NCBI GenBank assembly: GCA_003117195.1
Contig: BDSI01000109.1
Coordinates: 217,895 to 281,894 of the forward strand
Direction: 5' to 3'
DNA from: Eudorina sp. 2006-703-Eu-15
Lineage: Eukaryota; Chlorophyta; Chlorophyceae; Chlamydomonadales; Volvocaceae
Length of the DNA: 64,000 nt
Shown: positions 11,107 through 24,517 of the stretch, one piece after another
How positions within the stretch are numbered: the first letter of the stretch is position 1
How the letters are laid out: each line of letters opens with the position of its first letter
Notes under the pieces: model-generated
Databases searched by the model: none
What the model was told of the DNA's origin: nothing
The model's input: the letters and a program-made list of their open reading frames with translations, nothing else
Translations under genes and position numbers: made by a program

Positions 11107-14039
11107 TCACGATGCGCCGGCTTTGTGCTTGGCTGGCCGAAGTCGATGCCGCAACAGAGCCACCCACTCTTCATGGCTGCGTTTGGCTTGTTTGGGCCCG
11201 CACGGCACGACGAAGGTCGCCAACTTGTCCAGTTGGCGCGTGAAGACCATCAACCCGATGTCGAAGAAGCCGATGCCGCGAAACACCAGCGCTGAGAGGA
11301 ATCAGCCGGAGGCAGAAACACAGCGTCAGTTGGGACAGCGGGGAAACCCAAATCAGGATTCGGAGTCATTTCCAACCATACATGCACACGGGAGACCTGG
11401 CGTGAATGGGCGCATCGATTCCGGCAGCGACCGGCGGAAAGCGAGTGTGCGGTCGGCCTAGCTGCCACACACGTGTGAAGGATCCCATACCGCCGCTTCG
11501 TACCGTCATTGTCGTCGTGGTTGCTGAGCGTGTCAATGAATCGCTGCGGCAGCTCCGACCAGTGCAGACGCGAGTTGAGGTGGTGGATGATGTGGTAGCC
11601 ATCGTTGTACGTCCGGCTGTTGTCCGGGCACGCCAGGCAGTTGTACGTGCTGCACGGCAAGGGGGCCAGACGATCGACCGTGGGCTCCATAAACACCTCC
11701 CCCGACGGAAGAATTCGCTGGCAGTCGACAACGAAACCTCGCGTCGCACTTAACCAGTCAAGCATGCTGCAGGCAGCCTAATGTGATGCACACACTCGAC
11801 CCAAAGCGGGGAGTAGCAGCTGGGCATTGCGCTCGCTTGCACAGCCCACCACCGCAACCCACCTGCGGTAGCTGTTCCGCGGCTCATCTGGGTCGACGAA
11901 CACGTGCTGGCTCCAGTTCCCGAACATGAGCGCAAAGGTGGACACGAAGAAGGGCACCACCAGTGACCAGAGGGTGGCCACCGGGTTGAGTCGCCACAGA
12001 GCCGCCAGCGAGGACCAGTAGGCGACGGCGCAGGCGGCGCACAGCGCGCCCTGGGCGGTGCGGCCCTTGCGCGCCGCGTAGGAGGGCAGCTCCACCCAGG
12101 TGCACAGCCAGAAGCGGACCCAGTACCTGCGCAGCCGCGTGCGGGCCGCAGCGGGCCGGGATCGGAACAGAGGGGGCAGTCCCGGAGGCTTTGGAGAGAG
12201 CAGAGTCGACCCCGACGAGGGTGCCAACAAGCGATCATCGGCGCCTACCCGGAGGGACCCTAAAGGGGATGCACCGACAAAGCAATCAACCGTGGGCCCA
12301 CCATGTAACGCTTAAAGGGCAAACATGAACCCTGATTCAACGGCCGACTTTGTCGGCGATGAAAATTGGGCCCATATCCTCAAGACCGCTCAAAACCCGC
12401 AGTCGCCGCATTTCATCACACGGGCGGGGTATCAGTGCCGCAGCACAGTCCGTGACGTCGTTCAATGGTCGCAGGCTTTATATCGCGCGTTTGCGCCCTT
12501 ACCAGCTGCCGGAAATGAAGGACGAATGTTCCCGTCGATGCAACCATCACCGCTTCACGTTATCACGTATCCGCGCAGCGCAGAGGGTGTGTTGCTGCTC
12601 TGGGGCAAGCGCGACCCAAATCGACAACCCAATTCTTAACCCGCCCACACGCTTACCCAAAGAAATGCAGTAGCGAGTCACGCTGCATGGCCTCCGTGGA
12701 CGTCAGATCCCCTGGGCTGCCATTGTCCTCCTGGGTTGAGGGTTGAGCACATCGCGCGGGTTGGGCACATTTGGAGGGCGATGCGCATCACCAGGGTTGA
12801 GCACATTCAGAGGGTTGGGCACATAGAAGAGGGTTGGGCACATCCAAGCTGTCGATAAGGTTGGATTGCCTATGTCAAGTACGTCCGCACACGACCCGTT
12901 TGCTAAGTAAGACCTCCCTCCGTACGAAGGTTTGACCGTCGGCCCTTCAAAGGGGCCCCCAGCTTTGCGCCGTCGGCCTGCAAACTCCCTTGCCCCCCAA
13001 GCTTAACGCGGTACACAGGCCATGCAGCACGCAATAAAGCGCAATCAGTACTCAAGCCCAGGGCGCCGCAAGCATCCGTGAATCCTGAATCTTGCTTTGC
13101 CGGGGAGTAACGGGGCCGCAGGCAAACAACTAGGTTGGCAGCCGGCGGCACGCGCAGGGAAGGCACTCACCACGTGATGCATGACGACGTGGTGTAGCCG
13201 GTAAAACCCGCTTGGCACGCCGTAGAAATTGCACAGGAAGTACGGGATGATGAGATTCAAAGCCCCGTAGTCTGCACCGTCAGACGACACAGAACACCCG
13301 TCGGCAACACGTGAACCACAGCAAGGGATGGCCAAAGCCCACACCCTACCCGCGTTGCTCCCCTTCCGCTGCAACCACGGAACCAACACCACTGCAACAG
13401 CCCGGGGCATCGAGTGGGATGTTCAATGACGTTCTTCAACATAATTTACTTGGGTGGATAGCGCTAAGCGCATCACGGAAGGGGACGCCTCAGGGAGCAC
13501 CGTGCGGTAGGGGTTGGCAGCCCTCGTCTACCCGTATGGCATACACACGTGGCCTTCCGACGTCCATAGAACGACGAACCCACTTCTCCCCCTCTTTGAG
13601 CACGGTTTGCGGCTACTTGGGTCTGTGATGGCTATTGCCCCCGGCTGTCGAAACCACTTGCCTTCCGACAGGACTCACCTCGCTTGAAGAGCTGTCGATG
13701 CTCGGTGAAGTGCAGGGTCAGCATATACCGCTGAAGGAACAGGCCATAGTTAATCGCCAGGTACAACATACCCCACCAATGGCTATTTGCATATAAAAAC
13801 AGTAGCAAAACCGCGGGAACAACCAGTAGCAGCTGGTTGCAGAGCAAATGAAGGATTGGTTCGTCGCGGGCATCCACAAGCAAAGAAAGGAGTGGCTTAA
13901 TAATAACAGTCGGTAATTTAAAGATGTATTCTCCTCGCTGCGCGACCAAATCTTCTCTTGCAAGCCTCTCTGCCTCAGACAAGTTGCAATCCGGTGAAGG
14001 CTCTGGTGGAGCCCGTTTGTCCTCGTATCCCATGTTCAA
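11107..14039 (-). CDS. membrane fatty-acid desaturase family protein
   Basis: Six exons (14039-13679, 13271-13171, 12730-12657, 12126-11863, 11649-11504, 11291-11107) join in phase to 376 residues. It belongs to the di-iron membrane fatty-acid desaturase superfamily. Three histidine boxes are intact: HFTEH near residue 110, HHVVMHH at about 147-153 and HIIHH at 286-290. The segment GNWSQHVFVDPDE lies between the last two. Hydrophobic membrane spans are visible at about 63-105 (including LLLVVPAVLLLFL), 125-140 and 205-248. The 74-base exon 3 (starting EDNGSPGDLTSTE) fills the expected gap after box 2. The C-terminus reads ALVFRGIGFFDIG, then TRQLDKLATF, as in algal homologues of unknown regiospecificity. 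No N-terminal cytochrome b5 domain is present. Substrate and compartment cannot be told from sequence. Confidence 0.9.
12732..12847 (-). repeat. degenerate GGGTTG(A/G)GCACAT repeats in desaturase intron 2
   Basis: Five spaced copies of a gggttgagcacat or gggttgggcacat motif stand directly next to the acceptor of exon 3. Confidence 0.7.
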
Positions 14040-14745
14040 GGGCGTGTGATATATGGTGAAATAGGCCTATTCCAGCCCGCAAATATTGAATGCATAAAAT
14101 AAGCGACAATGACAATTTTCAAACGCAATTGCAAATCATCTCAGCATTCCTTATTAACAAGCATGCTTTTGCCCATATGGGAACTCAGATCGTGGCTTGG
14201 TTTGCCATAGTAATATGGTTTGGATCCCGAATCCATGAAGACCACTCCCAGTCTCCCGTGTTGCTTACCTGGGCATCACAGGTCCTGCTCTTATTTCACG
14301 AAGCGCTTGCAGAATGTATAATACGTAAAAGCTGTATTACTATCTAATATGCTACGACACAATGAAGACTGGCATCGCGCAGCTGCGCGAAGAAAAATAT
14401 AGGTTTACGATAGAGACACAAGGCCTTGCTTACTCAGCAAAACATATCCGTTCAGAGCGACAGGACGAGGACACGGTCTGGAGCGAGGACGACACGGACG
14501 ATGTGACCCCGTGCGTGACGCGCAACCACAGCTCGTACGCGCCCGGAGCATTTATACCTGCTGCACACATATAGCTCATAACCGTCCTGCAGGCAAAACA
14601 AAAGCACTTCGTTGGCGCAGCGTGTCGCGACTGAGCTCACCAGGGTTCTCCAAGAGGTGCGCGTTGTGCCGACTTCCAAATGCGTATACCCACATGACTC
14701 TGCCAGAGGAAATGTGAGCAAGTGTGCCACTCAATCGCATGCGAA
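14040..14745. other. divergent upstream region between the desaturase and the giant gene
   Basis: The two genes are transcribed away from each other here. A TATAAT lies at 14317-14322, and 40 bases later an ATG at 14362 opens a 70-codon frame (starting MKTGIAQLREEKYRF, rich in Asp/Glu near its end). This could be an extra 5' exon of the giant gene, but no strong donor joins it in phase. Confidence 0.4.
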
Positions 14746-17700
14746 ATGCAGGGCGGACCCGGAAACGTAACGGATGAAGCCGTGGAGCGGCTGTTGGCCG
14801 GGTCGCTGCAGTCCGGCTCCGACGTTGCGGGCTACGACGTCGCCAAGGACTACATCAAGCAGGTGAGGACGCAACCTCCCTGCCACGCCACACCACACTC
14901 ACCAACGCAACCACACAGACCTGACCTCCACCTGGCCCAACCCAAGCAGTGACCTCTACCTTGCACACGCCTCGCATCCTTCCCGCCACAGGTCTTCGGC
15001 CAACTCTACGGCGGCAGCGACCCCACCGCCAGCGCCCTGCCGGAGAGCAGGCTCGCCGGCCCCCCGGCAGGCGCCAAGGCACCCTCACCACGCACCGCCC
15101 TGCTGACCAGCTCCACGGATACGTCCAGCGGCGGCAGCGGCAGCAGCATCCCCGCGCCGCCCGCGGCTGCGCTGCCAGTTCCCACGCAGCGTCGGGTCAC
15201 TCAGCCCGCCGTCAGCAAGCTAACAGCGCCTCCCTGGACGGCTGCGTTTGGCCGTGGTTCCGCCGGCGGCGGTGCGTCCACGGGGGGAGCCGCCCCCGGC
15301 GATGACGACGATGCGGAGCGGCCGCGGCCGCGGCCCCACCACGGCCGCATCAAGGACCAGCTGGACCTGCTGCAGAACGCCGACCAGCTGGCCGCCATCA
15401 TCTCCGTCGCCACCACCGCCGCCACCACCGCCGCCGCCGCCGCCGTGCGGCAGACCATGCAGACGCCGCCCCCGCTGCCGCCGCCGCTGCCGCCCGGCGC
15501 ATACGCGCGCATGCACGCCGCGGGGCAGCCCGTGCTGGGGCCCCTAGGACTCCCCGGACTCCAGGTCGCCACAGGGCAGGCGCAGGCAGCCCATCGCGGC
15601 ACCAGCGGAGGCGGCGGCGGCGGCAGCTCGGCGGCCTTTGGCGACGACAGCCCGGACCCGCAGCCGCATCAGCGCCAGGGCGCGTTGGTGGCCCCTCACA
15701 GACGAGCCACACCCATGGGCCCCACGCGGCGGCAACCGCTGGCGGATGACGCCGCAGCCTCGGCCGCGACCGCCGGCGATGCATCCGCAGCAGCAGCAGC
15801 CGAAACTGGGCCGGGCGAGGCGGACGCACCTGATATGGTGGTGGCTGGGGAAGGGGAAGAGCAGGGGGCGACGGAGGGCGGCGGGCCGAGCGCCGCGCCG
15901 GCCGAACACGACGCGCAGCGGCGGCGGCAGCGGGAGCGGTGGTCGCAGCGGCGCGGTGTGCCGCTGGGTGCGCTGGCCGGTGGCGCGGTGGCGGGGGACG
16001 CGGGCGGCGCGGGGATGGGGACGGGGCCAGAAGAGGACGGGGAGGGACCCCGCGGGGCGGCCACGCCCGCAGGCACGGGCGGTACGGGCGGCGCCGGCGT
16101 CGTCACCGCCAGCGGCGGCTCGGCCGCCAGCAACCTGCGGGTGGTGCGGCTGGGGGCTCCGCGGGTGACGGCGAGGACCCCCACACCCACCAGGTACCCC
16201 ACCCGGGCGGAAGCACCCGCGCGCCAGCTCCACCCGCAGGACCCGCAACGACTCCAGTGGGACCCGAACCCGCAGGATCCGAACCAGCAGCGGCACCGGC
16301 TCGAGCAGCAGCAGCAGCCGCAAGGACGAGGGCAGGCCGGAGGGGATGGCGGCGCCGCCGCGCCGGCTGCGGGCGCGTCGGTCCCGCGCGTCGCCGACCA
16401 CCGGCCGGGCCCGCCAGGGCCCTCGCCAGCGGGCGGGCTCGGGCTCGGGCTCGGGGCCGCCGCGGCGGGTGTCACGGCGGGCGACGTGCCGGCCGATGGG
16501 TTCTTCGTCACGGGCGGTGAGTCCGTGTTCGCGCGGGCGGCCCAGGGGGCTTCGGCCTCGGCGTCGGGACCGACGGGGATGGCCGCAGCGGGCGGCGGCG
16601 CAGCCGCGGCCGCGGCCGCTCCGCCGCGGCGGGCCGCGCTGCCGGAGGACGTGCGGGACGCGATCCGGTCCACGCTGGCGTTCATTGCGGACCCGGACGG
16701 GGCGCGCGCGCAGCAGCAGCGCCCGCCGCCGGCGTGGGCGGCGCTGGCGGATGTGGAGGAGCGGAGGGAGGCGCAGAGGTGCGGCGGCTTCGGGTGGCTG
16801 TGCGGGCTGGGCGGAGCCGGGTGGAGCCCGGGCGGAGCGGACGTGTGTTTGCATAAGAGACCCGCCCGACCCAAACCAAGCGGACGTGTGTGCAACCGGG
16901 GGGCCCTGTGTGTGTGTGCGACGGGAATCCGCAATCTTTCGGATGGCGAGTGCGGTGAACTGGTGTTTATGGTCCGAAAACCCCAGCTTTGCGGGCCGTG
17001 CAACTTGAGGGCGTGGGTCGAATGGAGGCGCCTGCACGAATGGGCGGGAGGAGGGCACGAATGGGCTGAAGGAGGGCACGAATGGGCTGAAGAAGGGCAC
17101 GAATGTGCTGAAGGCGCTGCCGTACGCGCGAATGCGTCGCATGCGCGCTCGCCGGAGGCGTCTCCTGCACCAACGGACACCTGCACCAACTCACACCTGC
17201 ACCCGGACCTACGAGGGGTCCCGCGCCGCACTGCAACACCGCTGCACAACGCAACGGTAACGCAACGCAGGGAGGCGGAGGAGCTGCTGGGTGGCGCATT
17301 TGACTACGCGGCCGTCAAGCGCGAGCTGGAGCGAGCCAGGCGGGCGTCGCGGCTCCTGCAGCACCCGCCGCCGCCGCAGGCCCTGCCGGGCCTTACGGCA
17401 GGCGCGGCCACGGGCCCGCTGGGTCGCGCGCGGGCCGGCACCGCAGCAGCGGCCGCCGCGACAGCGGGGACGGGGGTGGCTGGCCGGGCTGCGCACCCCC
17501 CTCATCACCATCATCACTACCAGCAGCAGCAGCGGGGGGACTTCACGGGGGTGCTGCCGCCACCCCACTCCGTGTGGGATGTGGACGAGGCCTGGTTCGA
17601 CCTTGATGAGTTCACCAAGGTGCGGTTGAGGGGATGTGTCCGGGCCGCGCGCGCGCGCGCGGGGAACACCTCCTGGGCCTGCGGCGCGGCCGGCACCTGG

Positions 17701-20700
17701 GCCTGTCCCTGGGTCTGTCCCTGGGTCTGTCCCTGGGTCTGGGCCTGGGCCTGGGCGTGTCTGTGGCTGGGCCTGCACCTAGGCCGGCGCGTGATTTTCC
17801 GCATCGCCTCGCGAGACATACGTGCTTGCTTGCTTTCTTGCTTCCACCTGCAGGCAGTTGAGGCCGAGGTGTCGTACCGGGCGGCGGCGGCGGCGGCGAC
17901 GACCGCCACGCCGTCGGCGCGCACCTCCCCCGGCCGCAAGGCGGCGGCGGGACCCGCCGGGGCGGCCGCCGCCGCCGCCGCGAGCGCGAGGACCGCGGGC
18001 CGCATGCAGGGACCGACGGCCGCTGCCGCGACGGCGACGGCTGGTGGCCGGGGACCGGACCCGGCGGACGCAACTGGTGCGCGTCACTGTCACACGGTGT
18101 CTTTTCTACTCTTTGTTCCACTCCCCCTCGGCCTGTGGTCGGCTGCCCTGCCACGCTGCCCCCCCTGCGTCAGGGATTAGCCTACCCGCCCGCTGCACCC
18201 CTGTCTCTTACGGTATGCCTCGCGCGGTGTTTATCGTTGTAGGTTGCCGGCGCCCCTGACTCTGCCGCGCACCCACAACCCCCGGATCGTTGCTGCACCT
18301 TGTCAAAGCCTACCTAACCACCCTTCTCTCGAGACTGTTACTTGTCCCGTCCCTCCTGGTTGGCGGCTGGTCTGCGTGCGGGACGTGCGGGATGGTGGGT
18401 CCAACACATGGGGTGATTCCAGCCAGGCGGGGCGACACACGCCCCGCGCCTGGAGCGGGTCCGCGGGGAAGGGTTTGGGGCATGGGGGCGGCGTGGGGCT
18501 CCGAAGCCACGACGTGGGCCTCAAGCACCGGCAGGTGCACGCGATCCGGGATCAGGTATTTAGCTTCCTCGTCAGGCCGCGGGGCCGCGTCCCGGCTGCG
18601 GCTTTCCGGCTGTCCGGGGCCCCAGTGCGGAGCGGACAAATGCAGAGACTCGTTAGCCAGGCAGCCAAGCGACCGAGGGAGCCCCCCGGGGGCGCCAGCG
18701 CCCACACCAGAGCGCCCACGCCCGCACCTAGGCCACACACTCCGCATGCGCCCTGACGGCCACCCCACCATCTCACCCTCCCGCCATCCCGCCATCCCAG
18801 TGCGCAGCACGGCCCGCAAGCGCGCTGCCAGCCCCGGCCGGCGCCTCGGTGACCAGGCGGCGGCGCCGGCGGCAGCAGCAGCGGCAGCAGCAGCAGCGGC
18901 GGAGACCTCCCCGTCGCCGCCCCGGGCGGTGCGGCGGACCGCCCAGGCGTCGGGCCCCGTGCGTGTGGCGTTCGGGCGCCGAGTCGAGGAGCCGCCCAGG
19001 GGCGCTGGGGCCGGCGTGGCCACCACCACCACCTCAACCAGGTACGTCTGTGGCGCCTGGCGGTGTGGCGCCTGACAGTGGTCCATCGACATACCTTTCC
19101 GTTGAGGATCCGCCGCCCGTGTCCATTTTCCGGTGTGGCATGAGGTGACCCCTGTCCGCTTCCATGTGCCGTGAGGTGACCCCTGGCCGCTTCCATGCGC
19201 CGTGAGGTGACCCCTGGCCGCTTCCATGGCAATTGATTAGATAATTATTTGTGCTCGCGCTGCTGGCAGGAATCGATCCGGCAGCCCGAGGTCTGCAGGT
19301 CGGGGCGGGGGATCCCCTCGCCGCACCGCCGCCCGGGCGCGCGCGCGCCGGGGCGCCGCCGCCGCTGACGCCGCTGACGCCGCGCCGCCGAGCCCCTCCA
19401 GCACGGGTGACGCGGTGCACCAAGTCCTCAGCGCCCTGGCCTCCGTGCTGCTGTCCGATGCGGACGAATATGACGAAGACCCGGAGGCGGAGGCGGGTGA
19501 AGACGCGGCGGAGGCGGAGGCGGAGGCGGCGCGTGACGGCCGTGCGCCGGCGGCTGCTGGCACTGGCGGTCCGGGGGGTCGTCACGACTCGGTGCGGCGG
19601 GTGCGGATCCAGGACGCCGGGGCGCAGGTCGAGGCAGCTGGCGAGGCGCTCGGCCCCGCGGCCGCGTCAGGGCTGGAGCGCGGAGCCGCCGCCGCGGCGG
19701 CGGCGGGGCAGCAGCAGCCGCAGCCCGGCGGCGGCGGCGGTGGCGGCAGCAGAGTGGAGCCTGCGGTGGTTGTGGCAGCGGGCAGCTCCGCCGGCCCTAC
19801 CCTGTCGCCGGAGCCGCAACCGCAGCGGCCGCAGTCGCTGAGCCGGGGCACCGACCCGGCGTCATCCTACCCCGCCAGGGAAGGCTCCAGGGAGGGGTAC
19901 CCCGCCTACCCGGCGGTTGCCGTCCCGCCCAGCGGTCCCACACACGATGACGGCGGACATACCGGGCCGCCAGGGCAGGCGGCCGTCAGTGCGGCGGCGG
20001 CAGCGGCGGCGGCGGGCGCGGCCGCGGCCGCGGCGGGGGCAGCTGCCCTGCCCCCGTGGCTTCAGCCGGGGGTCCAGCCCTGGCCCAACACCGCCGCCAC
20101 CGCCCGGCCGCGCTTCCAGTACGTCGTGGACACCGCCCACCCGCCAGTGACCCGCCTGCCGGCCTGGGCGGCGTCGGCGGCGGCGTCGGAGGGCGCGCCG
20201 GCGGCGTACGCGGCGGCGATGGGCGTCGCGCCGGCTGGCCTGGGGTTCGGCACGCCGACGCGGCGCCGGCAGGCGCCGCCGCCGCAGGGGACGGCGTCGC
20301 CTGGCACCTCCGTGGGGCTGCCGCTGGGGGGCTTCCTGTCGCCCGCTGCTGCTGCTGCTGCCGGTCGACAGGGCGGCGGCTTGGTCGGCCGCAGGGCCCC
20401 GCAGAGCGCCGCGGGCGCGGCGGATGAGGGGGCTCCGGCGACCGGCGGCGGCGGCGTCATGCCGGGTAGGACGACGTCCACCACGCGCATCCTGGCATCC
20501 GACCCAGATCAGCAGCCACTTGAGCCGCAACTACAGCCGCGGCAGCAGCAACAGCAACAGCAGCTACAGCAGCAGCTGCAGCAGGCGGTTTTCCAGACGC
20601 CGCTGGAGCCGCCCAGCACCACGCGCGTGCTGCCGCCGCAGGCCGCCGCGGCGGCGGTGGCGGCCGCGGCCGCGGGTGCGGCTGCGGGCTCCGCATCGGT

Positions 20701-22034
20701 CCGACGACGCGGTGCGGATGCGGATGCGGGGCAGCAGTGGGAGGCGGCGGTGCTGCAGGTGCGTGCCCGTGCCCGTGTGTGTGTATGTTTGCAAAAAAAC
20801 GACTGTATCTGTGTCCTGCCGCCACGTCACCGCCCGCAGGCTGTGGAGGACGAGCTGGTCGGCCGCCTGGCCGCCGTGCAGCTGGCGGCGCAGCGGGACC
20901 CCCCGGCGGTCGCACCCGAGGACCTGCCGGGTACGTGCAGCTGGAGCGCGGGGTGGGGCGCTCCACGGGCGCGGGGGGCTCCAGGGGCGCGGGGGGCTCC
21001 AGGGGCGCGGGGGGCTCCAGGGGCGCGGGGGGCTCCTGTTTCCCCCGCTGTGTGGCTGTGTGACTGTGTGGCTGTGTGGTGTTGGAGCTGTGTGGAGGTC
21101 AAGCCAGGATGGGGATGGGGATGGCGATGGGGATGCGGATGGGGATGGCGATGCGGATGGGGATGGGGATGCGGATGGGGATGGGGATGGGATGGGGATG
21201 GGATGGTGGGGATCTCCGCGGACATCGGCACATGGGCGGTAGCGGGTGTGGGCCTAGGCGGGGGGAGGATGTTGTTTCTTCCCGCTTCCGATCCCCTTGC
21301 CTTGCTGTGCAGCCCCCCCGTCCCCATCCCTGCCTCTCCCTCTCTTACTCCGCCTCTCTTATTCCGCCTCTCTCCGCCGCTCTTCCTCCGCCTCTCCATC
21401 TCAGGCATGGTGGCCCCGCTGGTGGACCCCGACCTCGCGCGCCGCATGGTGTGTGACGTCCTGCGGGACAGCCTGCGCGGCCTCATGACGTCATCGACGT
21501 CGGCGGCACCGACGACGACGACGGGACAGCGGCAGCCGCCAGTCGGCGGCGCCGCCGCGGGGATGCTCGCACAGGACGCGGACCTGTACCCGGCGGAGCT
21601 GACGCTGGAACAGGTGGTCGCAGCGCTGGCGGCGGCGCCAGCGCTGCCGCCGCCGCGGCCGCCGCAGCCGCAGCCGCCGCCGGTCGAGCAGTCACCGGGT
21701 CCGGCGGAGCAGCAGCCGCGTCTGGCTGCCGGTGCAGCTGAACTTCCAAACCGGGACCGACAGACGTGGGACAACGACGGCGGCCGCAACGACGGCGGCG
21801 ACGACGACGGCGACCACGATGGCGGCATGCGGGCGGGCGGGCCGCCAGGGCCGCATGTGGACGCCGCCGCAGATGCAGATGCGGCCGCCCGCGGCGGGAG
21901 CCAGCGGTCTGAGGGCGGTGACAACGACGACGAGATCGCTCCGTTCGACCCCGACACGGAGGAAGGAGGAGGCGGAGGCGGAAGCGGATCCTCCGTGCGC
22001 CGCTCCGTGGGCGGCTCCACGAGTCAGCGGGCCG

Positions 22035-22066
<32 letters not shown>

Positions 22067-24440
22067 GCGGCGGAGGCCCGAGGCGAGCCCGACAGAGCTG
22101 CACCCGCGGGGGCGGACTTGGAGTTAGGGAGCGACGTCGCCAGCGGCGCGGTGTCGTCGTTGCAGACGTGGCAGCCCGTGTACGGCGGCCGTGGCGGCGG
22201 CCCACGCGCCGGCGCCGGCGCCCAGCCGGCGGCAGCGGCTTTCCTCAGCGTCACGCCACTGGCCGCCAGGCGTCTGGACGCAACGGGGCGGCCGGTGCCG
22301 GGCGGCTCAGCGCCCCTGCCTCCTACCACCGCCACGACTGTGACGGCCGGGGGCGCTGGCTTGGGGTTTGCTGCCGCCGGCGGCCACCCAGCGGGACTCC
22401 CGCAGCTCGCGGGCGCGGCGGCGGCGGTAGGTGCGTCATCGCAATCCCCGAGTCGAGATCAGGGCACCCAGGCGGCGGGGGTGCAGGCGCGGGGCACGCA
22501 GGCGGCGGGCACGGAGGCGCGGGGGACGCAGGCGTACGGCGTGGTGGCGGCGCGCGGCACGCAGGCCGCCGGCGCGGAGGCGCGCGGGACGCAGGCGGCG
22601 GGGGTGGTGGAGCGGGGCACCCAGGCGGCGGGGGTGGTGGACAGGTCGTCGCAGGCGGACCCGCCGCCGCCGCCGCACTACCTGCTGCAGGCGGCCCTGG
22701 CCGCTGGTGAGAGCCGGCAACTGAAGTTAGTAACGGGAGTTAGTAAGCTCGTGACGGGGGGAGAGTATTGACGGGGAAGCAGTGGTGACGGGGTAAGAGG
22801 TCGGGTGAGGTGGGAGGGCCCTGCCGGTAAGGAACACGGGAACGGCAGCGATTAAGCGTGGAGCTTGTGTTGCAGTGCTCCAGTTGCTCCATGCGCCCGC
22901 ACGTATCCGTACACGTCCCGGTCGAGTCCCCCTCCCCCAGTTTGATTGTGTCTACCAATTTCCTGTACCCCCTCCTGCTTCCCGCCGCTACACCCCGCCC
23001 CGCAGGCCTGTCGTATGGCGCAGGGCCGCCGCCGCCGCCCTCCCTGCCCGCCGCCGCCGCAGCCCCGGGCGGCGGGCTGCCGACGGGGCCCGACGGCACG
23101 CCCTTGCCCATGCCCCGGCCCTATTACCTCGTCCCCGCGGACGCCGCCGCGCAGCTGCAACAGTCACTGTACGGCGTGTACGGCACGGCTGCCGCTGCCG
23201 CGGGGAGCCTCGGGCTGGGTCTGCCGCCGTCGTATGACAGTGGCGGCGGGGCCGGGGCCCGCCGCCCGGCGCTCCACCTGCCGGGTCTGTCCAAGCTGCG
23301 GGACTCCTCCGATGTGGAGTCCAGTACGGACAGCGTGGGGCTGAACCTGCAGGTAGGGGTCGCTGGGGCTACTGCGGCGGCTACTGCGGCGGCTACTGCC
23401 ACTGCTGCGGCGGCTACTGCGGCTACTGCGGCGGCTACTGCCACTGCTGCGGCTACAGCAGCTGCTGCGGCTGCTGCTGTCACTGCTGCTGTTTCTGTAC
23501 CTGCAGCTGCTTGTCACACTTTCTGCGCTGTGCGTTGCCTCATAAGATGGGCGTCCCTGTTCCCCAGTTCCGCCGGGGCGTTTGAGCGGCACCTGCGGGC
23601 TGTGGCGGACCATTGGTCAGCGGCCTTGCTTGCCATGCAGCATGTTTACCTTTGGATTGTTGCAGGGCGATGCCCTGCATCCACGCAGCTACTGGTACCG
23701 GGCCTTGCCTTGCCCACCCCGGGGCATCTCTCTGGGGCCTCGCCTGCTCAGGCTATCAGCGCAGCCCAATGAGACCTACCGCCGCCGTCTATCCATCCAT
23801 CCATCCATCCATCCATCCATCCATCCATCCATCCATCCATCCATCCATCCATCCATCCATCCATCCATCCATCCCATCCATCCATCCATCCATCCATCCA
23901 TCCATCCATCCATCCATCCATCCATCCATCCATCCATCCATCCATCCATCCATCCATCCATCCATCCATCCATATCCATCCATCCATCCATCCATCCATC
24001 CATCCATCCATCCATCCATCCATCCATCCATCCATCCATCCATCCATCCATCCATCCATCCATCCATCCATCCATCCATCCATCCATCCATCCATCCATC
24101 CATCCATCCATCCATCCATCCATCCATCCATCCATCCATCCATCCATCCATCCATCCATCCATCCATCCATCCATCCATCCATCCATCCATCCATCCATC
24201 CATCCATCCATCCATCCATCCATCCATCCATCCATCCATCCATCCATCCATCCATCCATCCATCCATCCATCCATCCATCCATCCATCCATCCATCCATC
24301 CATCCATCCATCCATCCATCCATCCATCCATCCATCCATCCATCCATCCATCCATCCATCCATCCATCCATATCCATCCATCCATCCATCCATCCATCCA
24401 TCCATCCATCCATCCATCCATCCATCCATCCATCCATCCA

Positions 24441-24517
<77 letters not shown>

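Noticed and set aside
16779..17270. Coding continuity across 16779-17270 in the giant gene
   Set aside because: The frame stays open, but composition changes, and a donor at 16779 and an acceptor at 17270 join in phase. I treat it as intron with chance openness (its length is a multiple of three).
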